The notes beneath the pieces were generated by a model. The model saw only the letters and a program-made list of their open reading frames with translations. It made no database searches and was not told where the DNA came from. Position numbers and translations under genes: made by a program. Shown in pieces: positions 39,960-48,012 of a DNA stretch of 48,543 bases. The stretch's first letter is position 1. Each line of letters begins with the position of its first letter. Location of the stretch: assembly GCA_003597955.1 (NCBI GenBank), contig QZJU01000020.1, positions 77,459-126,001 on the forward strand, read 5' to 3'. The stretch comes from Candidatus Parcubacteria bacterium (GTDB lineage Bacteria; Patescibacteriota; Patescibacteriia; PEXW01).

Positions 39960-42410
39960 ATGCCAAAAGCTTTAGTCATCGTTGAATCCCCTACCAAAGC
40001 CAAAACCATTACCCGATTCCTGGGTAAAGAATTTCTGGTGGAGCCGTCTTTTGGTCATATTCGCGATCTTCCCAAAAGTCGCATGGGCGTGGATGTGGAA
40101 AAAAATTTCGAACCAGCCTACGAGGTTAAAAAAGAAGATAAAGAGAGGGTGATGCATTTGAAAAAATTAGCCAAGTCCGCGGCTGAAGTCTACTTTGCCA
40201 CTGACGAAGACCGAGAAGGCGAGGCGATTTCTTGGCATCTGTCCGAACTTCTAAAAATCCCCAGCTCAAAAATTAAAAGAATAGTTTTCCACGAAATCAC
40301 CAAGGAAGCCATTTTAAAGGCTTTGGAAACACCCCGGGCTTTGGATATGAAGCGCGTGGATGCCCAGCAAGCCAGACGGATTTTAGATCGGTTGGTGGGT
40401 TATGAACTCTCGCCGTTTTTGTGGCGCAAAGTCGCTCGGGGGCTTTCTGCTGGGCGGGTGCAATCCGTGGCCGTCAGGCTAATCGTGGAAAGGGAAAGAG
40501 AAATTCAAGCTTTTAAGCCCGAGGAATATTGGACTGTTGAAGCGCTTTTCAAACACCATAATGACGCCTTTCCAGCCAAGCTTTTAAAACTTGATTATAA
40601 AAGTTTGGACAAGTTTACCGTTAACACTAAAAAACAGGCGGAAAAAATCGTGGCGGACTTGAAAAAGGCTGATTTCAAAATTGGGGAGATAATCAACAAA
40701 ACAACCAACCGCTATCCTAACCCGCCTTTCACCACTTCCACCCTGCAACAGGACGCCAACCGCCGGCTTGGCTTTTCGGCCAGGCAAACGATGCGTCTTG
40801 CCCAACAATTATATGAGGGCGTCAAACTGGGCGAAGCTGGCCAGACCGGATTGATAACCTATATGCGTACAGATTCTTTGAATCTGGCGGACAAGTTTGT
40901 GAACGAAGCCAACGACTTTTTGAAAAAAACTTTTGGTTCTGACTATGCCATTGGCGGCCGCAGATACAAAACCCACGCCAAAGGTGCCCAAGAAGCCCAT
41001 GAAGCCATCCGTCCGACTGATGTAAATCTTAACCCAGAAAAAATCCAGGCCTACTTACTGCCTGACCAATACCAGCTTTACGACCTGATTTGGAAGCGCG
41101 CTCTGGCTTCGCAAATGCCAGAAGCGATCATAAACCAAACCAGCGTTGACATAGTCGCAAACCGCCTTGGCGCCGTATTCCGCGCCAACGGCGCCACGGT
41201 TCGCTTTACCGGCTTTTTGAAAGTCTACCCGGATGGCGCCAAAGAGACCTTCCTGCCGGTTTTAAAAAGTAACGACGCAGTGGCTCTTCAAAAAATTGAT
41301 GGCGTGCAACATTTTACCGAACCGCCGGCGCGTTTTTCAGACGCCAGCTTGGTAAAAACCTTGGAAGAATACGGCATCGGTCGGCCCTCAACCTACGCAC
41401 CGACCATCGGCACGATAATTGACCGCGGCTATGTAATCCGGGAGGATCGACGCTTGAAACCCACCGAGGTGGCGTATTTGGTAAACGACCTTCTGGTCAA
41501 ACATTTCCCCGAAATTGTTGATTTTAAGTTCACCGCCAAGATGGAAGAGGAGTTTGATGTGATTGCCGAGGGCAAAATAGCCTGGCAGCCCGTCATTAAG
41601 GAATTCTACGAACCATTCAAAAAACACCTAATCCAAAAAGACGCGGAGATTTCTAAAAAAGACATCACCGAAAAAGCGACAGATCACATTTGCGAAAAAT
41701 GCGGCCGGCCCATGGTTGAAAAATTCGGCCGCTTCGGAAAATTTTTAGCTTGCACGGGTTATCCGGAATGCAAAAACACAATCAACCTTGACGCTAACGG
41801 CAATCACGCGACCCGAGCCGAAGCCAAAATTTTGGGTAATCACCCGGAAACCGGTGAACCGATATTTTTAAAAACCGGCCGCTTTGGCACTTACATTCAG
41901 GTTGGGGAAAAAGCCAAAGGCAAAACCTTGCGCTCCGCTTCCTTATTATCCGGCATGACGGCAGAAACTTTGACCCTTGAACAGGCTCTGGAATTATTAA
42001 CCCTGCCAAAACTCCTTGGTCAGACCGATACGGGCGAAGATATTATTTCGGCCAATGGCCGCTTTGGGCCATACATAAAAGCCGGCAAAGAAACCCGCAG
42101 CATCCCGGCGGACAAATCACCTTTGACCATAACTTTGACCGAGGCTAAAGAACTGTTAAGCCAGCCCAAATCTTTTGCGGCCAGAAATTCCAAAAAAACA
42201 TTGTTTGATCTGGGTAAAGACCCGGTTTCTGGCAAAGACATTAAAATCATGGAAGGCCGTTACGGCATGTACATAACCGACGGCGCCACCAATGCCTCTT
42301 TACCCAAAGGCTTAGCTGTGGAAACGGTTTCCTTAAGCCAAGCTTTGGAAATTCTTGCGGAAAAAGAAAAATCCCCGAAAAAAACCAGACGGAGAAAGAA
42401 AAAACCCTAA
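39960..42410 (+). CDS. topA: DNA topoisomerase I
   Basis: An 816-residue type IA topoisomerase that relaxes negative supercoils. The TOPRIM domain is at the start (KALVIVESPTKAKTI; ATDEDREGEAISWHL, about 78). The active-site Tyr lies in LITYMRTDSLNLAD (about 300). The C-terminal part has one four-Cys zinc ribbon (CEKCGRPM...CTGYPEC, about 578-602) and three topoisomerase C-terminal repeats (GRFGTYIQ, GRFGPYIK, GRYGMYIT), ending in a Lys/Arg tail. Translated directly after dprA. Confidence 0.97.
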   Translation: MPKALVIVESPTKAKTITRFLGKEFLVEPSFGHIRDLPKSRMGVDVEKNFEPAYEVKKEDKERVMHLKKLAKSAAEVYFATDEDREGEAISWHLSELLKIPSSKIKRIVFHEITKEAILKALETPRALDMKRVDAQQARRILDRLVGYELSPFLWRKVARGLSAGRVQSVAVRLIVEREREIQAFKPEEYWTVEALFKHHNDAFPAKLLKLDYKSLDKFTVNTKKQAEKIVADLKKADFKIGEIINKTTNRYPNPPFTTSTLQQDANRRLGFSARQTMRLAQQLYEGVKLGEAGQTGLITYMRTDSLNLADKFVNEANDFLKKTFGSDYAIGGRRYKTHAKGAQEAHEAIRPTDVNLNPEKIQAYLLPDQYQLYDLIWKRALASQMPEAIINQTSVDIVANRLGAVFRANGATVRFTGFLKVYPDGAKETFLPVLKSNDAVALQKIDGVQHFTEPPARFSDASLVKTLEEYGIGRPSTYAPTIGTIIDRGYVIREDRRLKPTEVAYLVNDLLVKHFPEIVDFKFTAKMEEEFDVIAEGKIAWQPVIKEFYEPFKKHLIQKDAEISKKDITEKATDHICEKCGRPMVEKFGRFGKFLACTGYPECKNTINLDANGNHATRAEAKILGNHPETGEPIFLKTGRFGTYIQVGEKAKGKTLRSASLLSGMTAETLTLEQALELLTLPKLLGQTDTGEDIISANGRFGPYIKAGKETRSIPADKSPLTITLTEAKELLSQPKSFAARNSKKTLFDLGKDPVSGKDIKIMEGRYGMYITDGATNASLPKGLAVETVSLSQALEILAEKEKSPKKTRRRKKKP

Positions 42411-42432
42411 ACCAAGTGGTTTGGGGTTTTTT
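42401..42432 (+). terminator. Intrinsic terminator of dprA-topA
   Basis: AAAACCCTAAACC / GGTTTGGGGTTTT stem with a T run, overlapping the last codons of topA. Confidence 0.85.
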
Positions 42433-42446
42433 AAAATACGCTATTT

Positions 42447-42920
42447 TTAGAGTAAGGCATAAGCAGTGGTCGTACCAGAACGGGTAATATATTGCAGCCT
42501 GACCACTTCTTCCAGAGAGTCGTAAATGCAGCGAATGATCGGCAAATTGCCGTCTTGGTTGGTGCAGACAATAAATACTGTGCCGATTTTTCCATTCACA
42601 ATAATTTTTGCCTTGTTAAATATCGTACTCGGCAGGGCTAAGCCGGTTAGCTTAGTGGCTTCGGTTAAGGCCAAAGAATCATTGACTAACGACTGCGCTT
42701 TGGCCTTCCGTAGCAAGACTACGGTAAAAGCAAAAGCTGAATCCAAAGTTTGGCGATTTTCCTCACTGCAATCATCCAAAATTGCGGGTTTCTGGCTTAA
42801 AACCACGGCTAATTTGGAATCACACGAGTCATTTACTGTGTCTTCTGCCCGAATTTCTTGATCGAAATCCAGAAAAGGCGGCAACATACTGAACAGCACA
42901 AAGCTTGCGATTTTGAACAT
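42447..42920 (-). CDS. Hypothetical exported protein, 157 residues
   Basis: It starts at an ATG at 42920 with AGAAGG upstream. The N-terminus MFKIASFVLFSMLPPFLDFD could be a weak signal peptide. Two Cys pairs (DSCDSK, DDCSEE; VCTNQDG, IRCIYD) could form disulphides outside the cell. No family recognised. A promoter (TTGCAG, 17 bases, TAAGCT) lies upstream. Its first 20 or so bases of coding sequence plus leader are duplicated at 43597-43633, marking a local duplication. Confidence 0.65.
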   Translation of the reverse strand: MFKIASFVLFSMLPPFLDFDQEIRAEDTVNDSCDSKLAVVLSQKPAILDDCSEENRQTLDSAFAFTVVLLRKAKAQSLVNDSLALTEATKLTGLALPSTIFNKAKIIVNGKIGTVFIVCTNQDGNLPIIRCIYDSLEEVVRLQYITRSGTTTAYALL

Positions 42921-42934
42921 TAAAAGAACCTTCT
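42898..42934. repeat. Direct repeat, copy 1 (gene start and leader)
   Basis: A 37-base stretch including the first codons (MFKIASF) and ribosome site of the 42447 gene; 35 of 37 positions match copy 2 at 43597-43633. Confidence 0.9.
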
Positions 42935-43027
42935 ATTTTTATTTTAGTTCATTTTGCAGAAAGCTTAGTGTTTTTCAACAAACTCTGCAAGTTCTTATCC
43001 AGTTAACATTAAGTGGTAATAAGTATT

Positions 43028-43055
43028 AAAAAGCCACCGGCATGGAACCGATGGC
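43028..43055 (-). terminator. Intrinsic terminator of the 43075 gene
   Basis: Minus strand GCCATCGG / CCGGTGGC stem followed by five T. Confidence 0.8.
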
Positions 43056-43074
43056 AAAGTTACAATATTTTAGA

Positions 43075-43506
43075 CTATGTGGTGGAATTGACGATGGCAT
43101 CGTTAGAACTACGCCGAAGCTCTCTTGCTTTTTGCACCACTTCATCAACCTGTTCTGCGGTCAAGACAAGGTGCAGCGCCTGTACCAGTGAGGTGTATTT
43201 ACGCTCACTATCAGAAATCATCCGCTGCTGACTATTCTCTTTACGTCTCAGTCGTAGTTCATTCTGAATGCGCTGGCTGAGCTGCCCTTTCGCACCTTTC
43301 GCTGTCATCGCGCGACGGTACCAGTCTGGATCCGCATAAGTGCCGTTTGTGATACGCTCTGTTCTCGCCTTACCGAGCTGGTCGTTGATAGCGAGGATAT
43401 CACCATCGATAATACTTTTGAGCTCTAGGAGTTCCTCTGAATCGGCGATCTTGATATCGGTCGTACTGATCCGCCGACTGTCCACGTACTTACTGCAAAT
43501 GTTCAT
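43075..43506 (-). CDS. Hypothetical protein, 143 residues
   Basis: The frame opens at 43560, but a TAGGAGGT site six bases before the ATG at 43506 identifies the start (MNICSKYVDSRR). It is a charged, probably helical protein (ELRLRRKENSQQRM, EQVDEVVQKARELRR) likely to form coiled coils. No family recognised. It lies between two copies of a 37-base direct repeat and has its own promoter (TTGACA, 17 bases, TACGAA, 43577-43549) and terminator, so it may be an inserted unit. Codon use is more mixed than in neighbours. Confidence 0.7.
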   Translation of the reverse strand: MNICSKYVDSRRISTTDIKIADSEELLELKSIIDGDILAINDQLGKARTERITNGTYADPDWYRRAMTAKGAKGQLSQRIQNELRLRRKENSQQRMISDSERKYTSLVQALHLVLTAEQVDEVVQKARELRRSSNDAIVNSTT

Positions 43507-43571
43507 TCTACCTCCTAGCCCCTCACTTTCGGGGCTTTGTTTTCCCTCTTCGTACATCATTGCGGATTGGA

Positions 43572-43633
43572 TGTCAATATATTGAATGTCTGCATTACAA
43601 AACTTGCGATTTTGAACATTAAAAGAACCCTCT
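43572..43633 (-). pseudogene. Truncated duplicate of the 42447 gene start
   Basis: Minus strand: a GAGGGTTC ribosome region and codons MFKIASFVMQ continue for only about 20 residues before a stop. The start and leader match the intact gene (35 of 37 bases) while the rest is unrelated. Its own promoter TTGTCA, 17 bases, TAAGCT (43692-43664) remains. Confidence 0.6.
43597..43633. repeat. Direct repeat, copy 2
   Basis: Matches 42898-42934 at 35 of 37 positions, 699 bases away. Confidence 0.9.
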
Positions 43634-43725
43634 TTATTATTTTGGATTTTTAAATTTTAATAACAGCTTAATGGATTTCGGTTTTTTTGACAAGCCGCGC
43701 ACGGTTCCTGTATAACACCCCTGGT

Positions 43726-44001
43726 TCAAGAGTTAAGATTTACATAAACATCGAACAGAGCCCTCAAAACCACCAAAACTAAACTAGCGATACCGAAAAC
43801 AAAACTAAGTCTTTGGAACTTTTTAATTGGGGCTTTAAATTTATTAATATCACCTGAATCGGTCGGCAAAATATAATCGGGCAACGCGGTGCTCCGCTTT
43901 TCCAAATATGCTTTGGCTTGGCGCCACTTTACAAAAAAGAAAATTGTCGGTAAAAAAGCTGACAGTATCAAAATTACCGAAATTAAGTGCACTTCATCCA
44001 A
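43726..44001 (-). CDS. Small membrane protein, 91 residues
   Basis: The ATG is at 44001; no good ribosome site. Two hydrophobic segments (about 5-24 and 65-88) flank a polar, basic loop (KWRQAKAYLEKRS; KAPIKKFQR). No family is recognised. The upstream stretch 44002-44138 holds no further gene I can support, only a TATACC box at about 44020 that may be its -10. Confidence 0.6.
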   Translation of the reverse strand: MDEVHLISVILILSAFLPTIFFFVKWRQAKAYLEKRSTALPDYILPTDSGDINKFKAPIKKFQRLSFVFGIASLVLVVLRALFDVYVNLNS

Positions 44002-44138
44002 AACGGTTTTTCTAAATTTGTGGTATAAGGCGTGAATAGGCCCAGTTCGGCAAGAGGACCTGCGCCCTGACTGAATTAAAGCTTGTTAAAATACCTAGGG
44101 CCACCAGAAGGGGCACATTTGTTTTCTTTAAATAAATC

Positions 44139-45002
44139 CTAAGGATTTTCAATCTTTTGAATTATTCCCTCCAGCTCTTCCGCGTCGCCATATTCAATCT
44201 GCACCTGACCGCCTTTGCCCCGAGAATTAATTTTGACTTTGGTGCCCAAGGCTGACCTTAGCCGGGCTTCTTTGGCTTTCAGTTCCAAATCGTCCTTATA
44301 GCTGCGGGTGTGTTTACGGACCGAAACCTGCTTTTGCGCTTCGGTTGACCTGACGGTCAAGCCTTCTTCCAGAATCTTTTTAAATAACTGCAGACGGTTC
44401 TTGGGGTCTACAATACCCAAAAGCACTTTGGCGTGGCCTTCGGAAATTTTTCCGGCCTTCAAGGCGTTTTGCATTTCGGGCGGCAAGGCTAAAAAACGCA
44501 GGGTATTTGCCACGGCCGTCCGACTTTGACCGACTTTTTTTGCCACGGCATCTTGGGTCAAAGAAAATTCGTCAATCAAACGCTGATAGGCTCGCGCTCT
44601 TTCGATAGCGTTTAGGTCTTCTCTTTGCAAATTTTCCACCAAAGCCAATTCCAGCTTTTGCTGGTTAGTGGCGCTGCGGATTATAACCGGCACTTCAGCC
44701 AAATTCGCCAAACGCGCCGCCCGCAAGCGCCGCTCCCCAGCGATCAATTCATAGCCGCGGGGCGTTTCGCTGACGATTAACGGCTGTAAAATCCCGTGTT
44801 CTTTTATGGAACCGACAAGGTCTTCCAAGCCTTGCTTTTCAAAATTTTCCCTTGGCTGCTGCGGATTAACCATGATTCGGCTCAAGGGGATTTTTTCAAC
44901 CGGTTCGGTTTTTTTATTAGTGGCTTCGGCGCTCCAATAATTTTTTCCCGAGGCGCTTGGGATCAGCGAGGATAAACCGCGACCGAGGGTGGTTTTATTC
45001 AT
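44139..45002 (-). CDS. parB: Chromosome partitioning protein ParB
   Basis: The ATG at 45002 (MNKTTLGRGLSSLIP) is the family-typical start, giving 287 residues; the frame runs 30 codons further into parA. ParB is a CTP-dependent clamp loaded at parS sites. Visible: the N-terminal CTP-binding domain with GERRLRAARLANL (about 100), the helix-turn-helix LTQDAVAKKVGQSRTAVANTLR (about 150-171), and a C-terminal dimerisation region. It starts four bases after the parA stop. I found no parS-like TGTTTCACGTGAAACA in the window. Confidence 0.93.
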   Translation of the reverse strand: MNKTTLGRGLSSLIPSASGKNYWSAEATNKKTEPVEKIPLSRIMVNPQQPRENFEKQGLEDLVGSIKEHGILQPLIVSETPRGYELIAGERRLRAARLANLAEVPVIIRSATNQQKLELALVENLQREDLNAIERARAYQRLIDEFSLTQDAVAKKVGQSRTAVANTLRFLALPPEMQNALKAGKISEGHAKVLLGIVDPKNRLQLFKKILEEGLTVRSTEAQKQVSVRKHTRSYKDDLELKAKEARLRSALGTKVKINSRGKGGQVQIEYGDAEELEGIIQKIENP

Positions 45003-45006
45003 AAAA

Positions 45007-45786
45007 TCAAGGCTTAATGGTTGGGGGTTCGGTTTCCAAAATTTCCCGCGCCAGTTTTTCATAGGCCTTGGCGCCTTTGGATTTTGGGTCAAAATGCTTT
45101 ATGGGTTTGCCGTAACTCGGCGCTTCCGCCAATCTGACATTACGCGGGATAACCGTGCGAAAAATTTTGTTCGGAAAATACTGGTAAAGTTCCTGAAAAA
45201 CCGCTTGGGCAAGCTTATTCCGATCGTCAAACATGGTCATGACTACGCCCAAAACTTCCAGACCGGGCTGTAAATTCTGTTTGATTAAATTTATAGTTTG
45301 GGATAATTGGCCCAAGCCTTCCAGGGCATAATATTCGGTTTGGACGGGAATTAAAATTTCTTCAGCGGCGACCATGCCATTAAGGGTAAGCAAGCCCAGA
45401 GACGGTGGGCAGTCAATGATTATGTAATCATATTCATTCCGGATTTCCAGCATGCTTTCTCGCAAGCGATGCTCCCGTCTTTCTATGGTAACCATCTCCA
45501 CATTCGCGCCGGCCAAGTCCAGAGTCGCCGGCGCCATCCGCAGACCATCCACGGTCGTTGGGTGAATGATTTCCCGGAAATTCTTCAAGCCGGCCAGGGC
45601 GTGGTAAACGCCGTGCGGCAATTTCTGATGCTCAAGCCCCACGCCCGACGAAGCGTTGCCTTGCGGGTCAATATCCACCAATAAAACAAACTTGCCTAAA
45701 GCCGCCAATTCACTGGCTAAATTGATGGCGGTCGTGGTTTTGCCAACGCCGCCTTTTTGGTTAACAACTGCAATTACCCGCGACAT
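45007..45786 (-). CDS. parA: Chromosome partitioning ATPase ParA (Soj)
   Basis: A 259-residue Walker-type ATPase. The deviant Walker A KGGVGKTTTAINLA (about 11-24) with its signature Lys, DIDPQGNASSGVG (about 39-51) and DYIIIDCPPSLGLLT (about 119-133) are intact. No N-terminal DNA-binding extension, so it is the chromosomal Soj type. It works with the adjacent ParB to segregate chromosomes. Upstream, 45787-45858 contains nothing else recognised. Confidence 0.95.
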   Translation of the reverse strand: MSRVIAVVNQKGGVGKTTTAINLASELAALGKFVLLVDIDPQGNASSGVGLEHQKLPHGVYHALAGLKNFREIIHPTTVDGLRMAPATLDLAGANVEMVTIERREHRLRESMLEIRNEYDYIIIDCPPSLGLLTLNGMVAAEEILIPVQTEYYALEGLGQLSQTINLIKQNLQPGLEVLGVVMTMFDDRNKLAQAVFQELYQYFPNKIFRTVIPRNVRLAEAPSYGKPIKHFDPKSKGAKAYEKLAREILETEPPTIKP

Positions 45787-45858
45787 ATGCCTTCATAATA
45801 CCAAAAAATTCGGTTTTTGAGATGGGTTCTAAATAAAAAAGGATGCTTAATTTTATAA

Positions 45859-46791
45859 TTAAACATCCTTTAAGAAAGATCTTTGTTTGGGTTTTGGGGG
45901 CAATAACAAGCCACCTGATGTTTCGCCGTTATAGGCGGCCATTAAAAATTCCCTCCGACTGGAATGCTGCAAGCGTCGCAGAGCCTTTTCTTTTAGTTGC
46001 CTAACCCGCTCACGAGTTAGACCAATTCTGTCCCCGATTTCTTCCAGGGTATATTTTCGGCCGCTGAAACCAAATAACAATTCTAAAATTTCGCTTTCTC
46101 TTGGCGGAATAGTTCCTAAGACTTTCCGTACAGCATGACTAATTGATTCATTTATCACCAATTCATCGGGTGAGGGCTGGCTATTGTCAACCAAAATATC
46201 TTTCAACGTACTGCCATCATCGCTGTCAACCAGCGGATCCAGTGCAGCCGTTCTATTTCTCATGTTCACGGCCTCAATCACTTCGAATTCCGTCAATTCA
46301 AGGTTTTTGGCGATTACCTCAAGACTTGGCGAAAAACCATACTGCCTTTCAAAATCTGATTTAAAGCGAAATACCTTACTTACCGAGAAAGCGCGGTTAG
46401 ACGGCAGCCTGACAATCCGACTCTGTTCTGCTAGGCTTTGCAAAATCGCCTGTCGAATCCACCAAACGGCGTAAGAAATAAATTTAAACCCTCGTGTTTC
46501 ATCAAACCGGCTAGCGGCTTTGATCAAGCCGCAGCAACCTTCACCAATCAGGTCGCTTAAGCTTAAGCCCTGATTTTGGTATTGCTTTGCCACCAAAACC
46601 ACAAAACGCAAATTTGCTTCAACCAGCTGTGTTTGCGCTGCTTTTTCGCCCTTTCTGGCCCGGATTGCAAGCCGCAACTCATCATTTGGTTTTAATAATG
46701 GAATTTTATTAATATTCCGTAAAAAGGCCTTCAAAGCGCCATCATCGGTCGGAAAAATAATTTCCGGATTCCCTTTCGCGAAATCAGTCAT
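45859..46791 (-). CDS. Sigma-70 family RNA polymerase sigma factor, primary type
   Basis: A 310-residue sigma factor without the long region 1.1. Region 1.2/2 (LRFVVLVAKQYQNQGLSLSDLIGEGCCGLIKAASRFD...WWIRQAI is spread over about 61-118) contains the -10 recognition helix; region 3 spans about 130-230; region 4 has the -35 helix-turn-helix YTLEEIGDRIGLTRERVRQL (about 247-266). It has a strong GGAGGTGG site and a promoter (TTGACG, 16 bases, TAATGT) upstream. It could be the housekeeping sigma or a group 2 copy. Confidence 0.9.
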   Translation of the reverse strand: MTDFAKGNPEIIFPTDDGALKAFLRNINKIPLLKPNDELRLAIRARKGEKAAQTQLVEANLRFVVLVAKQYQNQGLSLSDLIGEGCCGLIKAASRFDETRGFKFISYAVWWIRQAILQSLAEQSRIVRLPSNRAFSVSKVFRFKSDFERQYGFSPSLEVIAKNLELTEFEVIEAVNMRNRTAALDPLVDSDDGSTLKDILVDNSQPSPDELVINESISHAVRKVLGTIPPRESEILELLFGFSGRKYTLEEIGDRIGLTRERVRQLKEKALRRLQHSSRREFLMAAYNGETSGGLLLPPKPKQRSFLKDV

Positions 46792-46846
46792 TTGTACACC
46801 ACCTCCTCTTTTTTTAATTTTTTAAAGGTTCGGTTTTCAGGGAATA

Positions 46847-46874
46847 ACATTAGCAAAACCGTTAGATTCGTCAA
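46847..46874 (-). promoter_or_regulatory. Promoter of the sigma-70 gene
   Basis: Minus strand TTGACG, 16 bases, TAATGT; diverges from the 46893 promoter. Confidence 0.65.
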
Positions 46875-46892
46875 ATTCTCTAAAATACTCCC

Positions 46893-46920
46893 TTGACAAA
46901 AATATAATTTTTGCTATGTT
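46893..46920 (+). promoter_or_regulatory. Promoter of the 46965 gene
   Basis: TTGACA, 16 bases, TATGTT. Confidence 0.75.
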
Positions 46921-46964
46921 TTATCGTAAATAAAAATCTAACCCCTTGATAAAAGGATTAAAAA

Positions 46965-47210
46965 ATGGAAGTAAAAGAAATCCAAAAAGGCATGCGGCTT
47001 TCTTTTAAAACCATGCAGGACGGAGTCGTCCATATTGGCACAGTAAATAATGTCTACCAAGAAGACATTGATACCGTGGTCAGTTTCGGGGATGAAAACT
47101 TTTCCGGCAATTTGCTGGAAATCTACCTCCGCGCTTCCATTACGGTCTGGATGGCTAGATTCAACAAAGTGGAATGGGGCGAGGTGAGGGAGCTGAAAAT
47201 AGTCCTCTAG
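46965..47210 (+). CDS. Small hypothetical protein, 81 residues
   Basis: The ATG follows an AAAGGA site. The predicted fold is mostly strands (MRLSFKTMQDGVVHIGTVNNV..., DTVVSFGDENFSG), which recalls small barrel proteins of the SH3 or KOW type but without a clear family match. It has its own promoter and terminator, like the accessory genes at 2100-9241, and lies just before the tRNA cluster. Confidence 0.75.
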   Translation: MEVKEIQKGMRLSFKTMQDGVVHIGTVNNVYQEDIDTVVSFGDENFSGNLLEIYLRASITVWMARFNKVEWGEVRELKIVL

Positions 47211-47221
47211 GACGAATTAAT

Positions 47222-47253
47222 AACGCGCTTTTAAAACCAAAAGCGCGTTTTTT
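47222..47253 (+). terminator. Intrinsic terminator of the 46965 gene
   Basis: AACGCGCTTTT / AAAAGCGCGTT stem and six T, immediately followed by the tRNA promoter. Confidence 0.85.
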
Positions 47254-47254
47254 C

Positions 47255-47283
47255 TTGACAAAAACCTTGGGTTGCATTATGTT
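47255..47283 (+). promoter_or_regulatory. Promoter of tRNA-fMet
   Basis: TTGACA, 17 bases, TATGTT. Confidence 0.8.
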
Positions 47284-47325
47284 GTGGCAGCACAGCAATA
47301 ATTGTGGTAATTTAAATTTACTCAT

Positions 47326-47400
47326 CGCGGGATGGAGCAGTAGCAGCTCGCCGGGCTCATAATCCGGAGGTCGGGGGTGCAAATCCCCCTCCCGCAACCA
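47326..47400 (+). tRNA. Initiator tRNA-fMet (CAT)
   Basis: Begins CGCGGGATGGAGCAG with the mispaired first base typical of bacterial initiators, has CTCATAA in the anticodon loop with a GGG / CCG-type stem, and an encoded CCA. Confidence 0.93.
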
Positions 47401-47454
47401 ACGCAAATTTTCTTAAATTGAAAAATTGCGACCAAAAGAATAAGTAGAGTATAA

Positions 47455-47519
47455 AAAAGCCGTAGAGCCAGTGCCAGCATACCCAATGTTATACTGGCCT
47501 TACTGGTTCTACGGCTTTT
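47455..47519. terminator. Long nested hairpin after tRNA-fMet
   Basis: AAAAGCCGTAGAGCCAGT pairs with ACTGGTTCTACGGCTTTT (17 pairs plus one G-T), enclosing a second GCCAG-ATA / TAT-CTGGC hairpin. It is T-rich on one end and A-rich on the other, so it could end transcription from either side. Confidence 0.75.
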
Positions 47520-47531
47520 GCATAAGCCTGA

Positions 47532-47608
47532 GGCAGGGTAGCTCAGTTGGTTAGAGCACGGGACTCATAAGCCCGGGGTCGAGAGTTCGAATCTCTCCCC
47601 TGCTACCA
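47532..47608 (+). tRNA. tRNA with anticodon CAT (elongator Met, or Ile2)
   Basis: GGCAGGG acceptor, TAGCTCAGTTGGTTAGAGC D-arm, anticodon loop CTCATAA, GAGAGTTCGAATCTCTC T-arm, encoded CCA. The body looks like elongator Met, but a lysidine-modified Ile tRNA cannot be excluded by eye. Confidence 0.9.
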
Positions 47609-47702
47609 AATATTTTATGAACTCACTTGTCCGCCAAGGCTTTAGCGACGACGGATAAGTCTGGGGTCGTCCCGCGTGACAAGACTCCAGGTACCAAAAT
47701 AT

Positions 47703-47953
47703 GCCGGGATGGCCCCGCCACACCCATCATTAGACGGGGCAGGTTCGGCGGGGTAAACTCCACTGGTAGACAAAAAATTTTAATGCCGCTGTGGTGGAAC
47801 TGGTAGACACGCACGACTCAAAATCGTGTGGGAGTAATCCCTTGTCGGTTCGACTCCGACCAGCGGCACCAACGTAATTGATTTCAAGTGAGATTCCCTG
47901 CCCCGCATACGATGAGCAAAGCGAATCGTTGTGCGGGGTCTCTCCCGGCACCA
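47703..47953 (+). other. Interrupted tRNA-Leu-like pieces enclosing tRNA-Leu
   Basis: GCCGGGATGG (47703-47712) is a typical tRNA-Leu 5' end, then a GC-rich CCCCGCC...GGCGGGG hairpin (47713-47753) and ACTGGTAGAC (47762-47771), a tRNA-Leu D-loop. After the intact tRNA-Leu come GAGA (47890-47893), a CCCCGCA...TGCGGGG hairpin (47901-47938), TCTC, TCCCGGC and ACCA (47943-47953). The acceptor strands pair at seven of seven positions. No anticodon arm is recognisable between them. Same layout as 30802-31146. Confidence 0.55.
47785..47871 (+). tRNA. tRNA-Leu (anticodon CAA)
   Basis: GCCGCTG acceptor, TGGTGGAACTGGTAGACACGC D-arm region, ACGACTCAAAATCGT anticodon arm, class II long variable arm (GGGAGTAATCCC), TCGGTTCGACTCCGA T-arm, encoded CCA. 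Confidence 0.95.
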
Positions 47954-48012
47954 ATTAGAAATTTGCAGGCAATTTAATATTAAAGCGAGCTAGGTGAAAC
48001 TATTTTTTCTGT

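Noticed and set aside
44002-45900. Replication origin near parAB
   Set aside because: No dnaA gene, no cluster of TTATCCACA boxes and no parS site could be seen.
47662-47697. CTGGGGTC...GACTCCAG-GTACCA as a third tRNA 3' piece
   Set aside because: Only two bases separate the stem from ACCA and no matching 5' acceptor strand is present; it is a simple hairpin.
47623-47954. Two minus-strand frames in the tRNA-Leu flank
   Set aside because: They run through hairpins and the intact tRNA-Leu; palindromes of this kind often create false frames.
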